Origin: an uncultured Clostridia bacterium
GTDB lineage: Bacteria > Bacillota > Clostridia > Christensenellales > Pumilibacteraceae
Assembly (NCBI GenBank): GCA_947632125.1
Contig: CANRNV010000014.1
Span: forward strand, 1-32,595
Direction: 5' to 3'
Length of the DNA: 32,595 bases
In this document: piece after piece, positions 17,301 through 24,760 of the stretch
Layout: every line of letters begins with the position of its first letter
Position numbering within the stretch: position 1 is the stretch's first letter
Made by a program: the position numbers and the translations under genes
Notes under the pieces: model-generated
What the model saw: only the letters and a program-made list of their open reading frames with translations
Databases searched by the model: none
Told to the model about the DNA's origin: nothing

Positions 17301-17994
17301 GTTCGATATAAACGAAGGTCTTGCTCTTATTTCCAAGCTCAAAAGGCAAATTGCCGCTCTCGGCAATATCAACCTCGACGCCATCGAGCAAAGCAAGACG
17401 GTCGGCGAAGAATATCGCACGCTCGAAGCGCAGAAGTCCGATCTCGAAAAAGCCGAAGCCGACTTGGTAAAAATCATAAACGACCTCTCAAAAGACATGA
17501 TAAAGATTTTCTCGACGCAATTCGAGCAAATCAGAATAAACTTTATAAAGATCTTCAAGGAACTTTTCGACGGTGGAAATGCCGATTTGTTGCTGCTTGA
17601 AAGCGAAGATCCGCTTTCCGCAGGCGTGGAGATAGTCGCGCAACCGCCTCAAAAGAAGCTACAAAGCATATCGCTCTTGTCGGGCGGAGAAAGGGCGCTT
17701 ACGGCAATCGCCATTTTGTTTGCCATACTTCGACTTCGCCCCATGCCTTTTTGCGTGCTCGACGAAATCGAAGCGGCGCTCGACGACGCCAACGCTTCGA
17801 GATTTGCTCAGTATCTGCGCAGGTTCTCGGAGGAAACGCAATTCATTGTCATCACGCACCGCAAGCCAACCATGGAGCTGTCGGACAACCTTTACGGCGT
17901 AACAATGGAGGAACGCGGCGTGAGCAAGATCGTTTCGGTCAAACTGAGCGAAGCGGTTAAACAAGCAACAAAATCGGTAAGCGAAGGGGCATAA
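14389..17994 (+). CDS. smc: Chromosome segregation protein SMC
   Basis: 1201 residues, the expected length. SMC dimers organise and segregate the chromosome with ScpA and ScpB. The Walker A motif GPNGCGKSN is at 31-39. Two long coiled-coil arms (about 170-500 and 680-1010) flank a hinge at about 515-665 ending in GDIINPQGSITGGS. The C-terminal head has the ABC signature LSGGERALTA near 1098 and Walker B FCVLDEIEAALDD near 1121, then the H-loop ITHRK. The start is TTG, with GAGG eight bases upstream; the protein start MKFKKIEVYGFKSFAD is canonical. No scpA or scpB lies nearby. rnc-smc-ftsY order is conserved in Bacillota. Confidence 0.97.
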   Translation: MKFKKIEVYGFKSFADKLSVEFGEGITAIVGPNGCGKSNVADAIRWVLGEQSARLLRGTNMQDVIFKGTENRKSMSFCEVLLYFDNTDKLFPSLEFSEVVVSRKLYRSGESQYLINGTPCRLKDITDLLRDGGMGREGYSIIGQGRIDELLSAKPEDRRSIFEEAAGISKFKARKLESERKLVRTRDNMSRITDILLEKSRQLEPLSKQAETAQKYLELRDRLRHNEINTYIYQYDTANQAKEAINNRLNGIMEEIELRQKEFDELLNDYRSTLNSREHIDKDIEHLRDKLVELTVGIAEHESEIKLFKQQLSHINENASSFKDENSRLTARCDESGKLLSRKEEELTELKRKIEELRQFYEKTNEEYLAVSDELTANSDQIASAHQEELDAIEKLADIKANMSRYLAEKETLTEKVTESGGRLQVMRDKIRETEPKIDELSQIISKIKDDRQASKNKLDELYVTNNELLYKINSLSAELDKLSNLYHTKNGQYKIMRDMKESYDAYNNSVKNLLSDAKRDVEVESRIEGVVAELITVEPKFEVAVEMALGAAVQHIVVRTEEDAKYLVEHLKRTRHGRVTFLPISSVKPRNIDAKYLPQLNKQGVFGRACDIINFDPKYKVIMESLLGSTVIVDNMDSAVRLVKATGYAFRVVTLDGDIINPQGSITGGSRSSDRNISNIFTYERELKGLTVEVAEIETKIDSLTKQKAKLSERQTGTDAQIKELKERLHELELEEATKSESLLSVSSECEQLQKDVIALEYQYNKDTERIAEITTSIGSVGELEELIKVKRFEASELNETKQKYIDELRSKHDSLREKVTDYLIKLNSERNVLTSTEAEIKRLSEEISLATERIKFNKQQIVALEQEKASIDTKLDAMTDSTADVQNVAKVKEQLASLDEHKKNLVGEIDAIDKKRTELTDLMQSLNERKMNEEFKLQKVDTDIEAMESSIWEQYNLDYNGCLTYKAEKFDINEGLALISKLKRQIAALGNINLDAIEQSKTVGEEYRTLEAQKSDLEKAEADLVKIINDLSKDMIKIFSTQFEQIRINFIKIFKELFDGGNADLLLLESEDPLSAGVEIVAQPPQKKLQSISLLSGGERALTAIAILFAILRLRPMPFCVLDEIEAALDDANASRFAQYLRRFSEETQFIVITHRKPTMELSDNLYGVTMEERGVSKIVSVKLSEAVKQATKSVSEGA

Positions 17995-17998
17995 AAAT

Positions 17999-18904
17999 AT
18001 GGGACTTTTTTCAAAAATCAAGCAAGGACTAAAACGTACGCGAGAAAAAATCGCTTACACTTTCAATAAATTGTTTACGGGCGGAGCGCTCAACGACGAA
18101 TTTTACGACGAACTCGAAGAAGTGCTTATTTCCGCAGACGTCGGAGTTGAAACGACGGAGGAGATCCTCGAAAGGCTGCGCGATGTCGTTGACGAAAAGC
18201 TTATTCGCACGCGAGAACAGGTCAGGGACGAACTTAAAGACATTATTTGCGAGTTGCTCGACGAAAACGAGAAGCCCGAATATTCGTATCCGCTCGTCAT
18301 CATGGTTGCGGGTGTCAACGGCGTGGGCAAGACCACGGCGATAGGCAAGCTTGCCAACAAATTCCGTCTGATGGGCAAATCCGTCACCTTGGCTGCCGCC
18401 GATACGTTTAGGGCAGCCGCCGCCGACCAGCTTACCATATGGGCGGACAGGGCAAACGTCAGAATTATCAAGCACGCCGAGGGAGCCGACCCGGGCGCCG
18501 TCGTCTATGACGCGATCGCCAGCGTAAAGAGCAAAAAGACCGACGTGTTGCTGATAGACACGGCGGGCAGATTACACAACAAAAAGAACCTTATGAACGA
18601 ATTGAACAAGATTATGCGTGTCATAGACAGGGAATATCCCGAGGCTATGAAGCTGAATTATATCGTTTTAGACGCCACGACAGGAAGCAATGCCGTTTCG
18701 CAGGTCGACGTGTTTAACGAAATAATCGACCTCGACGGCATAATTTTGACCAAACTCGACGGAACGGCGAAAGGAGGAGTTGTTCTTTCGATAGCCGGTC
18801 AACTTGCCATTCCGGTCGTTTATGTGGGGGTCGGAGAAGGGATCGACGACCTCGAGGACTTTGACAGCGAGGGATTTGCCGCCGCGCTGTTCGATGAGGA
18901 GTAA
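17999..18904 (+). CDS. ftsY: Signal recognition particle receptor FtsY
   Basis: 301 residues, a short form lacking the acidic A domain, as in many Gram-positives. It receives ribosomes bound by SRP at the membrane. The N-terminal four-helix N domain starts MGLFSKIKQGLKRTREK, an amphipathic membrane-targeting helix. The G domain has GVNGVGKT (105-112), the DTFRAAAADQL insertion motif, DTAGR and TKLDGTAKGG. The ATG is four bases after the smc stop. GAGGAG within its last codons serves the next gene, pcp. Confidence 0.97.
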   Translation: MGLFSKIKQGLKRTREKIAYTFNKLFTGGALNDEFYDELEEVLISADVGVETTEEILERLRDVVDEKLIRTREQVRDELKDIICELLDENEKPEYSYPLVIMVAGVNGVGKTTAIGKLANKFRLMGKSVTLAAADTFRAAAADQLTIWADRANVRIIKHAEGADPGAVVYDAIASVKSKKTDVLLIDTAGRLHNKKNLMNELNKIMRVIDREYPEAMKLNYIVLDATTGSNAVSQVDVFNEIIDLDGIILTKLDGTAKGGVVLSIAGQLAIPVVYVGVGEGIDDLEDFDSEGFAAALFDEE

Positions 18905-18908
18905 AACA

Positions 18909-19481
18909 ATGCAAATATTATTGACCTCATTCGATCCGTTCGGCGAGGATAAAACCAATTCATCCTGCGAAGTTATGAAAACCGTAGCCGACAAAATCGG
19001 CAATGCGAATATCGTCAAGTTGATGGTCCCAACCGTCTTTGACAAATCGATTTCCGTGGTAGTCGACGCAATCAAAACCGTTAAGCCCGATGCAGTGATT
19101 TGTCTTGGGCAGGGCAAGTGCAACGAAATCAATCTCGAAAGAGTTGCCATCAACATAGACGACGCTCGTATCAAGGACAATGAGGGTAATCAACCGATCG
19201 ATCGACCCATTGCACAAGGCGGACCGAGCGCATATTTTTCCACCTTGCCCATTAAAGCCATGCTTAAAGCGATTTCGGCAGTCGAAATTCCCGCCGTCAT
19301 ATCAAATTCGGCAGGTACTTTCGTATGCAATCACCTCATGTACGGCGTACTCGATTATCTATGTAAGTCGAACGAAAAGACTATCGGCGGCTTCATTCAC
19401 GTTCCGCCGCTTAACAACGAGGCTCAATTGAGCGTTAGACAAATTGCGGACGGATTGGAAGCGGCAATTGCCGTAATCTAA
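18909..19481 (+). CDS. pcp: Pyrrolidone-carboxylate peptidase (pyroglutamyl peptidase I)
   Basis: 190 residues from ATG 18909; a longer frame back to 18804 would run inside ftsY and is rejected because GAGGAG precedes 18909. The C15 cysteine peptidase removes N-terminal pyroglutamate from peptides in the cytoplasm. The catalytic triad is visible: Glu78 (LERVAINIDD), Cys140 (SNSAGTFVCNHLMYG) and His164 (GGFIHVPP). The N terminus ILLTSFDPFG is typical. It is the last gene of the smc operon and converges on rqcH with only eight bases between stops, sharing a terminator embedded in rqcH. Confidence 0.93.
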   Translation: MQILLTSFDPFGEDKTNSSCEVMKTVADKIGNANIVKLMVPTVFDKSISVVVDAIKTVKPDAVICLGQGKCNEINLERVAINIDDARIKDNEGNQPIDRPIAQGGPSAYFSTLPIKAMLKAISAVEIPAVISNSAGTFVCNHLMYGVLDYLCKSNEKTIGGFIHVPPLNNEAQLSVRQIADGLEAAIAVI

Positions 19482-19489
19482 AAAGGAAT

Positions 19490-21178
19490 TTAACTGAAAT
19501 CCAAAACGCTTTTCGGAGATACGAAGAGCGTTTTTTGATTGGTGTAGGTGACACGACCAAGCCCCGCTCCGCTAATCGGTTTTACGTATTTCGCATAGGT
19601 ATAGTCAACAGCCACCTTATCCGCCATCTTATTCTTGGAGTAGTAGGCGGCGAGACTTGCTGCGGAGGCGATAATGTCATCCGGCGGCAACATATCGCAG
19701 TGCAAAATTACGTGGCTGCCGTGAGCGTCCTTTACATGGAACCACAGATCTTTGTCCGAAGCGCTCTTGTACAGGCGGTCGTTTTGAACATTGTTTTTGC
19801 CGATATCGATTTTATATGACGACACGGTAACGCTGAGGTAAGAAGAAAAATCGGTTTTTTTACGATTTTTATTTTCCTTATTTTGAAGCAATTTCAACTT
19901 CAAAAGTTCCGTTTCTATGTCCTCTACATCTGATTTTGTCTGACATAATTCGAACGCAAGCTGCATATTTTCGCATTTTTCAAGCAAATCCATTGCTTCC
20001 TTTATTTGCTTATCGATTGCTTCAAGCGTGGCTTTTTTCTTGGAATATTTTTTGTAATATGCCGCTATGTTCTGAGAGGGGGTCTTGTTTTTGTCAAGCG
20101 TTATTTCCGTTTCCTCGTTGGTGTAATAGTTAAGCAGCGACACGACGCTTTCGCCTTTTTTGATTTTGTAGATGTTGGCTGTGATGAGTTCGCCCTTTAT
20201 TCGGTCGCTTTCATAGTCCATACATTCGTTCTTTTTCAAGACAAATTCTTCGATTTTCTTTTTGGTTCGTTTTTCGGCGGTATTGACAATGCTGTGAAGT
20301 CGCTTTAACTTTTCGCCCGTTTCGCCGTAGCTGCTTTTGCCCGCATAATACAGATCCATACATTCGCTCAGCGTATCTTTGTATACAACCTCGCCGTCGA
20401 CCGAAAGGAAAGGCGACGTATAAAAATCGATGTACTTGCCGTCCTTGCGTATAAGACAGGGCTTTTCCGTTTTGTAAATGTCATTAAGCGCACGGAAAAC
20501 AGCCTCGGCATCGCTTGGCGAACAAATTTTTCGCACCGATCCGAGCGCTCTTGTGACACATTCGGTGATCGTAACGGGCGCCATTCCGCTCATTATGCTC
20601 AAAATGTACTTGTCGGGTCGGTCACCGTCAAAGTGACTTATCAACTCGATCAAACGCTTGTCGGACGGGACGAGTTTATCTTGCGGAGGAATGGGCGTGT
20701 ATTTGATGCCCGGAAGCACTAATCGCTTGGGGGATACATCGGGCGTGACGTGCTTTGCCGCCTCCGAGATGTTACCGTCGGCGTCCACAAGGATGATGTT
20801 GGAGTACGTCCCCGTGATCTCCACTACAAGCAGATATTCGCAAGCTACAAATTCGTTTTTGGATAAGATCCTTATTTTTACGACACGCTCAAACGGTTCT
20901 GCGGCAACGTTCATAATAATTCCGCCGCCGATATGCTTCCTTAAATGCATCAAAAACGAGGGAGCAGAGAGCGGATTTTCTTTTTGGATAGTCGTCAGAT
21001 GCACCCTCGGCGAGGACGACACCGCAGACGCGAGCAAAAAACAAGATGCTCCGCTGCTGTGGCATTTGAGAATGATTTCTCCCGACGAAGGCATATAGAT
21101 TTTTTCTATGCGCCGCCCCGAAAGACGTTCATCGAGCTCTTTTGCTATAAAGTAGTAATTTAATGCGTCGTTTGGCAT
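19490..21178 (-). CDS. rqcH: Ribosome-associated quality control protein RqcH (NFACT family)
   Basis: 562 residues. RqcH binds obstructed 50S subunits and recruits Ala-tRNA to add C-terminal poly-alanine tails that mark stalled chains for degradation, for example by ClpXP, encoded nearby. Domains in order: NFACT-N (1-180), a middle helix-hairpin-helix and coiled-coil region (about 180-430), and NFACT-R near the C terminus with DKDLWFHVKDAHGSHVIL. Earlier annotation would call it fibronectin-binding protein A. The residue pair matching the tRNA-critical Asp97-Arg98 of Bacillus RqcH appears as Glu97-Arg98. GAGAG precedes the ATG. It is divergent from tig and has its own strong promoter. Confidence 0.93.
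   Translation of the reverse strand: MPNDALNYYFIAKELDERLSGRRIEKIYMPSSGEIILKCHSSGASCFLLASAVSSSPRVHLTTIQKENPLSAPSFLMHLRKHIGGGIIMNVAAEPFERVVKIRILSKNEFVACEYLLVVEITGTYSNIILVDADGNISEAAKHVTPDVSPKRLVLPGIKYTPIPPQDKLVPSDKRLIELISHFDGDRPDKYILSIMSGMAPVTITECVTRALGSVRKICSPSDAEAVFRALNDIYKTEKPCLIRKDGKYIDFYTSPFLSVDGEVVYKDTLSECMDLYYAGKSSYGETGEKLKRLHSIVNTAEKRTKKKIEEFVLKKNECMDYESDRIKGELITANIYKIKKGESVVSLLNYYTNEETEITLDKNKTPSQNIAAYYKKYSKKKATLEAIDKQIKEAMDLLEKCENMQLAFELCQTKSDVEDIETELLKLKLLQNKENKNRKKTDFSSYLSVTVSSYKIDIGKNNVQNDRLYKSASDKDLWFHVKDAHGSHVILHCDMLPPDDIIASAASLAAYYSKNKMADKVAVDYTYAKYVKPISGAGLGRVTYTNQKTLFVSPKSVLDFS
19503..19536 (+). terminator. Terminator for the smc operon inside the rqcH 3' end, possibly bidirectional
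   Basis: AAAACGCT and AGCGTTTT arms with an inner TTCG/CGAA pair around GAGATA, ending in TTTTTT on the plus strand. The left A run makes it usable from the minus strand too, but it lies upstream of the rqcH stop, so it serves mainly to stop pcp transcripts. Confidence 0.7.
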
Positions 21179-21213
21179 ATTCTCTCGCTTTTTAACGGAA
21201 ATTTTATGTTTTT

Positions 21214-21242
21214 ATTATATTATAAATCGCTAATTAAGTCAA
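21214..21242 (-). promoter_or_regulatory. rqcH promoter
   Basis: Minus strand: -35 TTGACT (21237-21242), 17-bp spacer, -10 TATAAT (21214-21219), about 36 bases before the ATG. Confidence 0.85.
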
Positions 21243-21248
21243 TAAAAT

Positions 21249-21277
21249 TTGACAAAAGATTTTGTTTGTGCTAATAT
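21249..21277 (+). promoter_or_regulatory. tig promoter
   Basis: -35 TTGACA (21249-21254), 17-bp spacer, -10 TAATAT (21272-21277). It lies back-to-back with the rqcH promoter, the -35 boxes six bases apart. Confidence 0.85.
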
Positions 21278-21321
21278 ATACTTTGCGTAAGTAATTTGAA
21301 TAAATTCATCAAAGGAGCAAT

Positions 21322-22791
21322 ATGGATTACAAAGTAGAAAAATCCGAAGGTAAAGTAAAAATTACCTATACGGTGCTTCCCCAAGAATGGGAAGAAGAAG
21401 TAAACAACGCTTATCTCAAAAACAAAAACAGATTTAACGTACCCGGTTTTCGAAAAGGTCACGCACCGAAAAAGACAATTGAAAACTATTACGGTAAGGG
21501 TGTTTTCTTTGACGACGCCATAAATCTTTGCGTAAAAAAGGGCTATTCCAAGGCTCTCGCCGAAAACGAGGACATCTATCCCGTTGACGAGCCGCAAGTC
21601 GACATCGAAAAATTCAACGATGACGAAATCGTCTTTACGATCTCGGTTATTGTCAAGCCCACGGTCACGCTCGGCGAATACACAGGTATTAAGTTAGATA
21701 AAGTTGAGTATACTGTTAAGCAGGACGACGTCAAGAACGCCATCGAGCAAGATCGTCGCATCCATGTTCGCAAGCTCGAAATCAAGGATAGGGCGGTTCA
21801 AGACGGCGACAAGCTTGTCATCGATTATACGGGCAAAGTGGACGGCGTCAAATTCGAGGGCGGCTCTGCCAAAAATCAAGAGCTCGTCATCGGAAGTAAG
21901 ATGTTCATTCCCGGCTTCGAAGAGCAGCTTATAGGTATGAATATAGGAGAAACCAAGGATATTTCGGTAAAATTCCCCGACGACTATCACGCAAAAAATC
22001 TTGCGGGCAAAGACGCCGTGTTTACCGTAACCGTTCATTCGGGCGTAACGGAAGAACTTCCTGCCGAAAACAACGACTTCGCGCAAGAAATGGGTCCCTA
22101 CGAAACCTTTGAAGAGTACAAAAAGGACGTCAAGAAAAGACTTACCGAAAACGCCAAAAACAGGGCGAAGATCCAAGAGGAGAACGACATCATAAAGGCA
22201 GTCGTCGCCAATGCAACCGTCGACATTCCCGAAAGCATGGTCGAAACTCAGCTTACCTACGATCTCGACAACTTGGCGTACAATCTTTCGCAAAGCAAAA
22301 TCAAGCTTGAGGACTACCTTAAATATTATATGGGCATGAGCGTCGAGGAGTATAAGAAAAATCGACATGACGACGCGCTTCAAACCGTCAAGACAAGGCT
22401 TGTGTTGGAGCAACTCATCAAGGAACTTGAGGACAAGAAGTTGATCGAACCGGCTTCGGACAAGGAGATCGACGAAAAGGCAGAAGAACTTGCCGCCAAA
22501 AACAATATGACCGCAGAAGAGATAAAAAAATTACCGGAAGCTGCATATAATATAAGGAATCAGATCACGTCGGATAAGCTTGTCAAATTCCTTATGGAAA
22601 ACAACACTTTCGAGAAAAAGGCAAAGACCGTTAAAGCTGAGGGCGAAGATGAAACCAAGTCCGAAAAGACATCGGAGCCAAAGGCTAAAAAGTCTGTAAA
22701 AGCTGAGGGCGAAAATGAAGTTAAGTCCGAAAAGGCGTCCGAACCAAAGACGAAAAAATCAACCAAAGCCAAAAAATCGGATAATGAATAG
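21322..22791 (+). CDS. tig: Trigger factor, with a charged repetitive C-terminal tail
   Basis: 489 residues, longer than the usual 430-450. Trigger factor is the ribosome-bound chaperone that meets nascent chains. The ribosome-binding signature GFRKG is at 42-46, the FKBP-type isomerase domain at about 150-245 (GDKLVIDYTGKVDGVKFEGG; FIPGFEEQLIGMNIGE), and the helical C domain follows. After about residue 430 an added tail of Lys, Glu, Ser and Thr contains two 22-residue tandem repeats (KAEGEDETKSEK and KAEGENEVKSEK units). AAAGGAG precedes the ATG. tig-clpP-clpX order is conserved in Bacillota. Confidence 0.95.
   Translation: MDYKVEKSEGKVKITYTVLPQEWEEEVNNAYLKNKNRFNVPGFRKGHAPKKTIENYYGKGVFFDDAINLCVKKGYSKALAENEDIYPVDEPQVDIEKFNDDEIVFTISVIVKPTVTLGEYTGIKLDKVEYTVKQDDVKNAIEQDRRIHVRKLEIKDRAVQDGDKLVIDYTGKVDGVKFEGGSAKNQELVIGSKMFIPGFEEQLIGMNIGETKDISVKFPDDYHAKNLAGKDAVFTVTVHSGVTEELPAENNDFAQEMGPYETFEEYKKDVKKRLTENAKNRAKIQEENDIIKAVVANATVDIPESMVETQLTYDLDNLAYNLSQSKIKLEDYLKYYMGMSVEEYKKNRHDDALQTVKTRLVLEQLIKELEDKKLIEPASDKEIDEKAEELAAKNNMTAEEIKKLPEAAYNIRNQITSDKLVKFLMENNTFEKKAKTVKAEGEDETKSEKTSEPKAKKSVKAEGENEVKSEKASEPKTKKSTKAKKSDNE
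22633..22764 (+). repeat. 66-bp tandem repeat encoding the trigger factor tail
   Basis: Two imperfect units, starting at 22633 and 22699, keep the frame. Each encodes 22 residues of alternating charge, ending in a Lys-rich patch. Likely disordered. Confidence 0.75.
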
Positions 22792-22810
22792 TTAAGGAGA
22801 AAAATTTCTT

Positions 22811-23404
22811 ATGGCAAAAAACATGTTAGTGCCAATGGTAGTGGAACAGCTCGACAGGGGCGAGCGTTCTTACGATATCTATTCAAGGCTTCTTGAAGAC
22901 AGGATCGTATTTTTATCGGGAGAAATCGACGATACTTCCGCCAACATAGTTATCGCTCAGCTTATTTATCTCGAAAGTAAGGATGCCGACAAGGATATTT
23001 GCCTCTATATCAACAGCCCCGGCGGCAGCGTAACTGCCGGCATGGGCATTTACGACACGATGAACTATATCAAGTGTGACGTAAGCACGGTATGCGTAGG
23101 CATGGCGGCTTCTATGGGGGCGTTCTTGCTTTCGGCAGGCGCCAAGGGCAAAAGATACGCTCTTCGCAACAGCGAAGTCATGATCCATCAACCGCTCGGC
23201 GGCGCACAGGGTCAGGCGAGCGATATCGAAATCGTTGCCAAGCACATTATGCGCACAAAGCAAAAAATGATCGAGATCCTCGCCAAGAACTGCAATCAAC
23301 CTATTGAAAAAGTCGAAAAGGACGTAGATCGGGATAATTATATGACGGCAGAGGAGGCTCTTCAATACGGGCTTATCGATGCAATTTACGATAAAAGGTC
23401 ATAA
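22811..23404 (+). CDS. clpP: ATP-dependent Clp protease proteolytic subunit
   Basis: 197 residues, standard. Serine peptidase S14 that forms the tetradecameric chamber. The catalytic triad is visible: Ser101 ([11 protein letters not shown]), His126 (MIHQPLGG) and Asp175 ([12 protein letters not shown]). The N terminus [24 protein letters not shown] contains the axial-loop and propeptide region typical of the family. It sits between tig and clpX, its ATPase partner, 17 bases from clpX; the products form ClpXP, which also degrades RqcH-tagged chains. Confidence 0.97.
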   Translation: MAKNMLVPMVVEQLDRGERSYDIYSRLLEDRIVFLSGEIDDTSANIVIAQLIYLESKDADKDICLYINSPGGSVTAGMGIYDTMNYIKCDVSTVCVGMAASMGAFLLSAGAKGKRYALRNSEVMIHQPLGGAQGQASDIEIVAKHIMRTKQKMIEILAKNCNQPIEKVEKDVDRDNYMTAEEALQYGLIDAIYDKRS

Positions 23405-23421
23405 TAACAGGGAGGTTTAGT

Positions 23422-24642
23422 TTGAACAATCATTTGGAACCAAAATGCTCTTTTTGCGGTAGACCGGAGTCCATGGTGGATTTGATCCACGGACCCAACA
23501 ACGTCTACATTTGCAAGGATTGCACCGATATTTGCAACAGTGAATTCCATGCCAAAGAAAAAGAAGAATTAGGTGACCTTAATTTGCTCAAGCCCATGGA
23601 GATAAAGGCAAAACTCGACGAATATATTGTGGGGCAGGACGCAGCCAAAAAAGTGCTGTCCGTAGCCGTCTACAATCACTATAAGCGAGTTAACTACAAC
23701 CTAACTCACTCCGAATCGCAAGATATGGAGTTAAAAAAGACTAATATCCTTATGCTCGGTCCCACGGGCAGCGGAAAGACTTTGCTTGCCCAAACTTTGT
23801 CACGCATACTTAACGTTCCGTTTGCCGTTGCCGACGCGACGACGCTTACCGAAGCGGGCTATGTGGGCGAGGACGTCGAGAATATTCTGCTCAAACTCAT
23901 TCAAAACGCCGATTACGACGTTAAACGTGCGGAAAAGGGCATTATTTACATCGACGAAATCGACAAGATCGCGCGTAAAAGCGAAAACGTCAGCATTACC
24001 CGAGATGTTTCGGGCGAGGGCGTACAGCAAGCGTTGCTTAAAATCGTGGAAAGCACGGTAGCAAACGTTCCTCCGCAAGGCGGAAGAAAACATCCCCAAC
24101 AAGAGTTCATTCAAATCGATACAAGCAATATTCTGTTCATCTTCGGCGGAGCCTTTGTGGGGCTTGACAAGATAATCGAAAAGCGCACTCAAAATAAGTC
24201 GCTCGGTTTCGGAGCACAACTCAGCGAAGCGGTAAAGATCTCCAACGAAACCATCCAACCGACCGACCTAATTAAGTACGGGCTCATTCCCGAATTTGTG
24301 GGCAGAATACCCGTGACGGTAAGCCTCGACCCGCTTGAAAAGTCCGATCTTGTCCGCATTTTGTGCGAACCGAAAGACGCTCTTATCAAGCAGTACAAAA
24401 AGCTTATGGAAATGGACGGTATCGAACTTTCCTTTGAGGACGGCTGCTTGGAAGCCATTGCGGACAAAGCGATCGCGCTAAAAACGGGCGCGCGCGGCTT
24501 GCGCTCGATAATAGAGAGTTGCATGACCGATATTATGTACTCGGCGCCCTCAAAAGGCGATGTGGGCAAGATCATCGTAGGGCGAGATTGCGTCCTCAAA
24601 TCGTGCCCGCCAAAGATCGTTTGCAAGAAAAAAGCGGTATAA
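23422..24642 (+). CDS. clpX: ATP-dependent Clp protease ATP-binding subunit ClpX
   Basis: 406 residues. Unfolds substrates for ClpP. The N-terminal zinc-binding domain has Cys9, Cys12, Cys31 and Cys34 (CSFCGR; CKDC). The AAA+ module has Walker A GPTGSGKT (113-120), Walker [14 protein letters not shown], and the substrate pore loop GYVGED. The start is TTG, six bases after GGGAGG; the residues [13 protein letters not shown] align with other ClpX starts. A terminator pair follows. No lon gene follows, unlike in many Bacillota. Confidence 0.97.
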   Translation: MNNHLEPKCSFCGRPESMVDLIHGPNNVYICKDCTDICNSEFHAKEKEELGDLNLLKPMEIKAKLDEYIVGQDAAKKVLSVAVYNHYKRVNYNLTHSESQDMELKKTNILMLGPTGSGKTLLAQTLSRILNVPFAVADATTLTEAGYVGEDVENILLKLIQNADYDVKRAEKGIIYIDEIDKIARKSENVSITRDVSGEGVQQALLKIVESTVANVPPQGGRKHPQQEFIQIDTSNILFIFGGAFVGLDKIIEKRTQNKSLGFGAQLSEAVKISNETIQPTDLIKYGLIPEFVGRIPVTVSLDPLEKSDLVRILCEPKDALIKQYKKLMEMDGIELSFEDGCLEAIADKAIALKTGARGLRSIIESCMTDIMYSAPSKGDVGKIIVGRDCVLKSCPPKIVCKKKAV

Positions 24643-24667
24643 ATACAAAAAAAAATAGCGATTAATG

Positions 24668-24710
24668 AAATGCACCCCAAAAAGTCAGATACTTAAAGGA
24701 GTGCATTTTT
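24668..24710 (+). terminator. clpX terminator
   Basis: AAATGCAC/GTGCATTT stem extended by CC/GG, with a long loop, followed by a run of six Ts. Confidence 0.75.
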
Positions 24711-24719
24711 TGATGTTAA

Positions 24720-24755
24720 AAAATATCCGCTCGCAAAACTGTGAGTGGATATTTT
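24720..24755. terminator. Bidirectional terminator between clpX and the PadR-like gene
   Basis: AAAATATCCGCTC pairs with GAGTGGATATTTT (one G-U pair) around a ten-base loop. With A and T runs on both sides it can stop transcription from either strand; on the minus strand it lies just after the PadR-like stop. Confidence 0.75.
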
Positions 24756-24760
24756 ATGTT

